From NCBI RefSeq assembly GCF_030269925.1, contig NC_085111.1, positions 1,178,001-1,242,000 on the forward strand: 64,000 bases of DNA. The letters are read 5' to 3'. Below, one piece after another: positions 50,201 to 59,200 of this stretch. A model generated the notes under the pieces. The model did not search any database and was not told where the DNA came from. It was given only the letters and a program-made list of their open reading frames with translations. The stretch comes from Bombyx mori. Taxonomy: Eukaryota > Arthropoda > Insecta > Lepidoptera > Bombycidae. A program made the translations under genes and the position numbers. Within the stretch, counting starts at the first letter, position 1, and each line of letters begins with the position of its first letter.

Positions 50201-53200
50201 TTGATTTATCATCCAAGTCCCCAATTCGGTGTAATATTTTGAATGTTCCTTTTATTTCTCTAATTTTTTGAAGTCGTGGTGACTTAAAGGATAAGACGCC
50301 CGGGTTTTTGTATCAAGCGATGCGACTGTGCCGGTGTTCACATATTGTAGTAATGTGATAGGTACTTAATACATCACGGATAACTTCCACGATGAAGCAG
50401 TAAGGTCTTATGATGAAATGAAACCCGCAAATATTTTAATTTTGCGTAATTGATAACTGGTATGAAGTCGTCTAGTTTGAGTATATACAAGCCTCGAATA
50501 AAAACATTTGGGCCGTCGCGTCGCCGCGTCGATCTACCAAGAAATCGCTCTTGCTTGGTAGAAGACATTGCTTTTGTCATCGACTACAAACTGATAAGTT
50601 TTAAAAAAAATGTTATTACCTTATAACCTTTATTAAAATGGAAAATAGTGACCTGATATGTGACCGGGAAGCGAGGTCCATGAGGGATGGACGGCTTCCA
50701 GGACAAGGTGAGGTGCCTATCGGTCATGCGCGAGATGATGGGCCGGTCAGCCAGGGGCATGGGGATGCCGGTCTTCTTCATCTTATCGAAGTCAGAGTAC
50801 TGGTCCGAGATTGGACGTTTGCTTGCGTGCGGCTCCATACCTGGTGGAAATTCAATCACTGACTCACTGATTTATTCATCAGACGATCATCGACCGGGCT
50901 GGAGCACTAGAGATGTCCCCTAATCGAACAGCATCAGACACGAGTCATACGAAGCGGGTGTCAAACCTTCTTAATATAAACATTAAATACCTTTAAATTT
51001 AAGTGATATCTATATATCGACTCATCCGCAGAACAAAGTCCGATGTGATCATAGAGCAAAAACGAGTTATATAGCTAGGCGCAATAAGGGATACGAACTC
51101 TACGGACGTGTGTTTTTGGAATTTTTGTATCTCATTTAGTTTCGGAAATATATAATTGAATAACGTTCTATCTGTCGTTAGCTCCGCATAAAAACGTACG
51201 GAGTGATCAAGCGTCGGCCCACACGGAGCGGCCGCACTGTTCGTTCGTCAGTCCGGCCGCTGTTCGTTGGACTTGTTGGAGAGAGGGCGTCTTTGTGTCA
51301 AACGCTTAGGTTTTTATTGTTTGATTTTAAATTAATAATGTAATACGTATTTTGCTCGATAAAAGATATTTTTAGACATGTCACGATCACGGAAAATATT
51401 GAATATGCTTAAGGCTGATACAGAAGACCCTGACCTTAGTTCATCATTTTCTAATGTAGCCGCTGTTCATATGGAGAAAAATGTAAATAATATTAAGTTG
51501 CAAACTTTTCAGTTGTATTATTTCATAATTCACACGCTATTAAGTTCTAAATTAATTTTTTTTATCTATATTGCTTTTTTGTTTCAATAAGTGCTTGTAG
51601 TCGATAGATGTTTTTATAAGACGTTTTTTGACGAATAGGTAATGAACCGCATATTTAATGCAAAAAGACAATTGGCGTAATGCATATTCACAGGAGTAAT
51701 CAATCTTTCTATAATAATTAACTGTTAAAAATAAAAGCGTTATGAAATATTAGGACGATATTTTACGAACACTATTGAACCTCTAAGCGTTCTATGTGAA
51801 TATGGGACATTTTTTTACGAACTCTGTGACGCGATTTGTTGGTTCGTTAGTAAGATGAGACGTTGTTACTGGGATAATGAAATCAGTTAGGACGTTAATC
51901 GTGTAAAAAAGTTGTTAAATATAACGATTTTTTATTTAAATGTTGTTAAATTATTTCTGTATAATTAAATTGTTTTGCAAAACACATAAATATAAATAGT
52001 ATTTTATAAATTGTCATAAAAATATGAGTTTTTTAAAATTTTCAGTTGTAAATGATGATGATACTTGTAAGACATACAAACGTCACCTTTGCCTCCTGGA
52101 CCAGTAGAAATCAGTCAGGAACTAGCTGATGTATTGGAAAAATGCTACATGAAGATAGTGGGACCAAGGAAATTACCTGCGACAGCTCAGTACCTAATCT
52201 CGTGCTTGATGTATCTGCCTTGGATGCTTACAGCAACCAACCTAGTATATTTTCTTTGAAAGTGCCTTTAAGTTACGAAAATTTACCACATATACAGCTT
52301 GAAGATTTAGAAGATCACCACAGATGTACTCCGTTCAATTTAGAACTGTCAGTACCAGCACTCATGCAATCTCCTACTAATATCCATTCGATCTGCAACA
52401 CCGTATTCTGCCCTAATCATGTATCATGACCCTGAAAAATACAACACTAAAGCCATAAAAGAACGCCAGTATCGTGACATTGTCAACTGAAACTTCAATC
52501 TAGGTTTTCATACTCCCAAAAAGGATTAGTGCGAGGAATGTCACGTTTTTCGATTGAATAAAAATCCAACTGACCAAGAGAAAAAAGCTTTTCAATAACA
52601 CCAGACAAATAAGAAGGCAAGGCATTTAAAAAGCCTAGATAAAAAAGATGCTGAGGAGTCAAACGGAAACATGGTTACTGCTGTTTGATTTTGAAAAGTT
52701 TTACAGTGTCCTCTAAGCAATATAAATATATTTTACTATAACAGAAAGCTATCTTCTTTTAACTTTACGGTTTTTGATATGGGTAAAAAGAAGGCCATTT
52801 GCTATTTGTGGGATGAATCTGTGGAAAAACGTGGAGCAAACGAGGTAAGCAGTTGCCTCTTAAATTTTATACAGACTAATGTTGAACAAGGGACCAAGGA
52901 GTTCCGCTTTTGGTCAGACAATTGTGCTGGCCAAAATTGTAATCGCTTTGTATATTCATTATACATTTATGCCGCAAAAAAGTTCAACATATACATTACA
53001 CACCGGTTTTTACAGAAAGGGCATACCTAAAATGAGGGGGACAGTATCCACTCTGTCATCAAGAGAGCTTCTCAAACCAAAACTATATATACCCCTCATT
53101 AATGGCGTTTATTAGTAAGATGGGCCAAGAATGAAGGAGAACCCTATGTTGTTTGAAACGTAACCCAGGATGACGTATTCGACTTTAAAAGTCTTGTTAA

Positions 53201-56200
53201 TAATAAGGTTTAGATCAAAGACATTAAGGGCAAGAAGATTAACTGGAATAACATCCCAACAAATTTGTTTTTTAAATATGATCTAACTAAACCTGATTAT
53301 GATATTTTAGTAATTCGTAGTAATACGAGGAACTCGGTACAAGCTGAACTAAAAGCTGCATATTCTGGACCTATTATGATTCCTGCTGCGAAATATAAAG
53401 ATTTAATGGATATGTGCCGCTCAGAACTTATTCCCTTAGAGGAACTGCATACTTTAACTCTTTGCCACATCACACTGTAACTGTTACTGCTTCTGAAGAA
53501 TCGGATGATAATCTATCGGAATAATTTTATCTAGTGTCTGCTTCCTCTTTTTATTCCTTCTAATTTAGCGAAGCAATGTTAATTATAATATTTAATGTTT
53601 GTCTACATGCCATTTCATTGCTATTAAGTATGTGCACCAGTTATAAGTCTAGGTTACTATGTAAGACTGATTGATTAATAATAATTATGAAGGCTGATTA
53701 TTATAGATTAGTGATTAGTAGATTAGTTCTACGATTAGTGAGTAGATAGTTTACTGGTGGTAGGACCTCTTGTGAGTCCGCACGGGTAGGTACCACCACC
53801 CCGCCTATTTCTGTCGTGAAGCAGTAATGCGTTTCGGTTTGAAGGGTGGGGCAGCCGTTGTAACTATACTGAGATCTTAGAACTTATATCTCAAGGTGGG
53901 TGGCGCATTTACGTTGTAGATGTCTATGGGCTCCAGTAATCACTTAACACCAGGTGGGCTGTGAGCTCGTCCACCCATCTAAGCAATAAAAAAAAACTTT
54001 GAGACTGCTGATTTTAATGTTGTTATTATAAAAAAAAAATAGTTTTATTATCTTCGTCCGCGTCTGCGTCCTGCAATGTTCTAATTGATACATGAACCTG
54101 TAAGTTTTTTGTAATTTTTAGTGTTATGATTGCTGTTTATGATGATTCTTTATACCAGTTTTGAGATTTTTTCACTTAATAAAAGATTTTAAATAATTAC
54201 TATCTTTTTTATTTAGTTATATAGGAGGGCAGTGATGATATGAGGAACGTTATGTTTAAATATTTCAAGGTTGTTATTTACGTAGGACTCATTAGTAGTT
54301 AGTAATTCCAAAGAAAACCGACTCATGTTAATATAGAACGTCATTTAATTTACATGTGTCCATAAAACAACGTGTAACGTTCACTAAGGACCCTCGCTGT
54401 TTTGCCATAAAACGTCTTATGTTAATATAGAACTCACTATCTCCAGAAATAAAAGAATAACAGTTATAAACTACATAGTATTTAACAAAGCTGAGACGTA
54501 GTAACAACATACCAAAAAATTTAAACAACAAGTCGCACCGTTTAAAAGTTACACAAGTCAACAACTTCTTTAACCTCTACTGAAAACTATCAATCCTACA
54601 GATAGGACTATATTCTGCGGATGAGTCGATATTTAAATAAAATTAGAGTATCTGTTTGTAGTATTGAAATAACCGCTTTTTAATACATGCATATGAATAT
54701 CTACGGTACATACACCAAAATAACATTTTTTACAATTTTTATTTGTCTGTCTGTCTGTTTGTTCCAGCTAATCTCGGGAACGGTTGGACCGATTTTGATG
54801 ATACTTTCATTAATATGTAGCTGATGATATAAGGAGTAACTTAGGCTACTTTTTTAGATTAGCTTTGCCCGCGGCGTCACCCGCAGTTATTGTCGTACCG
54901 CGCGCAACATGGCGGGCTTCGCCTATCAATAATAAAATTTAATGTTTCCGAAGCGAAGCGAGGGCGGGTCGCTATTGAACATAAAAGATAACGATTTTGA
55001 ATTTTCATCATGAAGGAATTGCGATGCCAAATAAAATTGACAAAATATGGCATAGCTGTAATGCTTCTGCACTGAAGGTCACGTTATGGTCAAAAGGTCC
55101 ATGAGGGTTCGCAGTGGGGTGCTGTCTCTTACTGTCATAGGTGAGCTGTGCTGTGCAGGAGGCTTCCCCGTGAGGGTTGGTGAGGGTGCAGCGGTAGGTG
55201 CCCACGTCGCAGGGCTCCACGCGGCTCAGGTTCAGCCGCAGCAGCCCCGTGCTCTCCTTGTCCATGCGGATCCGGTCCGAAGGGAACAGCTTCTCGTCAT
55301 TGCGATACCTTACCAGAACAATCATACTGTGACTAGCTGTTCACTTTTACTGTTAAAGCTGGTTTTTTTAATACGCTTTTATTGGCTTCAGACGTATGTA
55401 TCTTTGAACATGATTTTGACTCCCTTTAAAACGTCGGATTAACTCGAAACTTGGTATACTTATTAAGGACCGATGACAATTCAATATTAAAAAAAAACTG
55501 AAAAAGAAAAAAAATGAAAAAATTGAAATTTAACTAAAAAATGAAAAATGAATGATAGTTTAAAAAAACTTTCAAAATACGCTTTTATAGAAAATCCAAT
55601 TCAAAAATAAAAAGTAAAATTTAATAAATTTGAATTAAAAATAGTGTAAGAAAAAAATATATGGTAAAAAAGCGTGGGGTGCTTGGTACCTATCAGTAGT
55701 TATAAATATTTTATGAACAGATATGAGTAGAAGGGCTATTTTGATAATATTCTGAAAAGCACCCCACGTTTTTTTACAATAAAATAATCTTTTCTTTCAC
55801 TATTTTTAATTCAAATTTATTAACATTTATTTTCTATTGTTTAGTTGGATTTTCTATAAAAGCGTATTTTGTTAGTTTTTTAAGCTATTTTTTTTTCGTT
55901 ACAGTGTCTACTTGTTCTAGATAAGATAAGATCATCGTCTTATTTTCTTATCGAACACACCCACTAAATCGTACTTATTTTCGCATCAAATAAGCAATGA
56001 GCCTTCTGAGTATTGTATTGAAGAGAAATGGTTTATCTATACTAATATATAAATCTACAATGGTTTTTACGAATGTTCGGTATAACTACTGAATCATGCA
56101 TTCGATTGACTTGAAACTTGGTATCCATGTAGAAAATACATGTACTTAATGGATAGGCTAATATTTATATGAGTGTTTGACTCCCTAATAATAATGACAA

Positions 56201-59200
56201 TAAATAATAATGTTAATTTTAAATGCCTAGCGAAGCGGCCGAGTACGGCTAGTATTTTTTTTTTTATTGCTTATATGTATGGACGAGCTCACAGCCCACC
56301 TGGTATTAAGCGGTTACTGGAGCCCATAGAAATCTACAAAGTAAATGCGCCTCCCACCTTGAGATATAAGTTCTAAGGTCTCAGTATAGTAACAACGGCT
56401 GCCCCGCCCTTCAAACCGAAACGCATTACTGCTTCACGGCAGAAATAGGCAGGGCGGTGGTACCTACCCGCGCGGACTCACAAGAGGTCCTAGCACCAGT
56501 AAAGAAATTCTATAATTTAAACAGAATGTTTAAACGCATCACACCATTGCACGTCGGGTTCTGGGGAGCCGGTGGCGCAGGCGGTGAACTTGGCGCTCAT
56601 GCCGCGAAGCACCTCGATGTCTCCGATCTTCTTCAGGAACGACGGAGGCTCCACCTTCTGCTGCCTGGCGCTAGAGTAAACGAAATAATATAATGTAATT
56701 TTTTCTCCTACCTACGCCGAAAGTTCGGTTTTCCTCCCGCTGAACAGCGAAGAAAGTGTAACTTTTTCTTTCTGGGTACTGACAAGTGCGCATGCGCGTT
56801 AGTGTCTAAGTCTGCTCTCACGCACCTAAAATTCTCCGCCATTGTTGTGCTCGGGTAATTTGCAATATTGTGTTTAGTGTAAAAGTAAAATAAACAAAAG
56901 GCAATCAAATTTAATACTGAAGTATTAAAAGGTGAGTTCATCAGACAGTTCCTATTCAATAAGTAGTATTTTATTAAAAAAAAAAAAACAGTTTTTTTTT
57001 TTTATGAGTATGGGGGGGCTCCGCGGAACATCCTGACATAAAAACTTTTCTAGAACTTCATTCTTTATTAGTTTCGAGAAATATTATATTCGTTAATTTG
57101 TTAGACAATTTAAATAAAACACTGGCGGTAGGATCTTTTGAGAGTCCGCGCGGGTAGGTACCACCACCCTGCCTATTTCTGCCGTGAAGCGGTAATGCGT
57201 TTCGGTTTGAAGGGTGGGGCAACCGTTGTAACTATACTGAGACTTTAGAACTTATATCTCAAGGTGGGTGGTGGCATTTACGTTGCAGATGTCTATGGGT
57301 TCCAGTAACCACTTAACACCAGGTGGGCTGTGAGCTCGTCCACCCATTTAAGCAATAAAATAAAAAAAATTTAGAGTTCTGTGCAAGTCAGACGTGTCTT
57401 CGGCTAAAGCAGTATATCGTAAAAAAAACCACTCACATCTTATCAACGACTTCGAGACTAGCCTGGCACTCGGCTTCGCCCTCCCTGTTCTTGGCGACGC
57501 ACTTGTACACTCCAGCGTCGTCCGGTCCGATATCTCTGACGTACAGACAGGCAGCGTCGCCGTCGCGTTTGATGTTATATTTGTCGGAGTGCTTCAGAAG
57601 AACTCCGTCCTTGTACCAGGAGATGTCGGGGAAGGGGATGCCGAACACGCGAGCAGGGAATTTGGCGTCGAATGTCGGTAACTGTAAAACGTATTTACAT
57701 GTTATGTAATTGAATACTATACTATACTAATATACTATAATATACTATACTAATATAAAAAAGTACAGTGGTTTTTACGGATGTTCCATTATAACTACTG
57801 AATCATGCATCCGATTGACTTGAAACTTGGTGTCCATGTAGAAAATATATGTACTTAATGGACAGGCTAATATTTATATGAGTGTTGGACTCCCTATATC
57901 GGTTGCGGGGGCGTTAATGATGAGAATCTTTGTGGGGGTGAGAAATAATAATGTTAATTTTAAATGCCCAGCGAAGCGGACGGGTACAGCTAGTAATCTA
58001 TATTATTTGACAACTTCTATAAACCAAGCAAATATTAAATGAGAGCCAGAATTTCGTAATGCATCATTAAAAATCATTCATTAATATTATTGATTGTGGA
58101 GTTTGATGTGCACAAAAGAACCGAGAAACAAATGAAGTGTAGGTACTAAGTGTAAATTGTGTTATGCGTGAGCTTTAGCGTGCTGTCTATGATTTTTTTT
58201 GTATGTTTGTCTGCAGATCCATAGCCTTTAAGGCAAATTAACAAATGACCCTTTTTTATATTGCATTTATTAATGATGAAAATCCTTCTGGCATATATTA
58301 CCTGCTGCAGGTCAGTGAACCGCTGGGAGAAGGTGGGTGCTTGGTAAACCTTCTTAACGGTGATCTTGCCTTCAGAGCTGTCCTCACCCAGAGGGTTGAC
58401 CAGCTTCACGGAGTACACCCCCGCGTCCGGCAGCTCCACAGGGTTTATTTCTAGACCCACCTTTAAAATAAATTGTAAATAGATTAATTCACTTTTGTTT
58501 ACATCAATATTGTTATATTGTAATATCGAGTACAATGCTTGGAGAAGTTATCCAATGAATCAATGAATGATATCAATGAATATCAATAAATGAATTAATC
58601 TATATAATGTCAGTAGCGCTGACTTGCATTGGATATAGGAAATCGGGAGAAGTGAGTTAAGTAACTGGACTATCCTTTGGTAATTTTTTTGATTCATTTG
58701 GTTATGATTGAGCGCTTTATTAATATAACTTCACACACATTACTAGTGGCAGGACGTCTTGTGAGTCCGCACGGGTAGGTACCACCACCCTGCCTATTTC
58801 TACCGTGAAGCGTTTCGGTTTGAAGAGTGGGGCAGCCGTTGTAACTATACTGAGAGCTTAGAACTCATATCTCTAGTTGGGTGGCATTTACTTTGCAGAT
58901 GTCTATGGCTTCGGTAGCAACTTAACAACGCGTGGGCCGTGAGCTCATCCACCTATTTAAGCAATAAATAAATAAAAACATATATTGTATATTTATAAAT
59001 ATGTACTGTAATATAGTTAAAAGAGTAATGATATTAGTAGCCTTATTTATATTACGAAGTACAGGCTAATAAGACTTCCGATGTCAATGTTGTAGTTCAG
59101 TTTTATTTGAAGACCTCACCCGTTTCCCGTCGCACGTGAGCAGGATCTTCTCGTCTGGCTTCAAGGGTTGTCCGTCCTTAGTCCACGTGACCTCGGGGAC

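Larger units (their letters stand above)
51018..54628 (+). mobile_element. Decayed DNA transposon with terminal inverted repeats, superfamily not identified
   Basis: Ends CGACTCATCCGCAGAA (51018-51033) and its inverted copy (54613-54628) match exactly for 16 bp, then AGTCC recurs on both sides; ATAT flanks each end. The 3.6 kb between encodes fragments of one protein in shifting frames, and a Bm1 SINE (53749-53996) has inserted near the right end. The whole lies in the largest visible Unc-89 intron. Confidence 0.72.
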
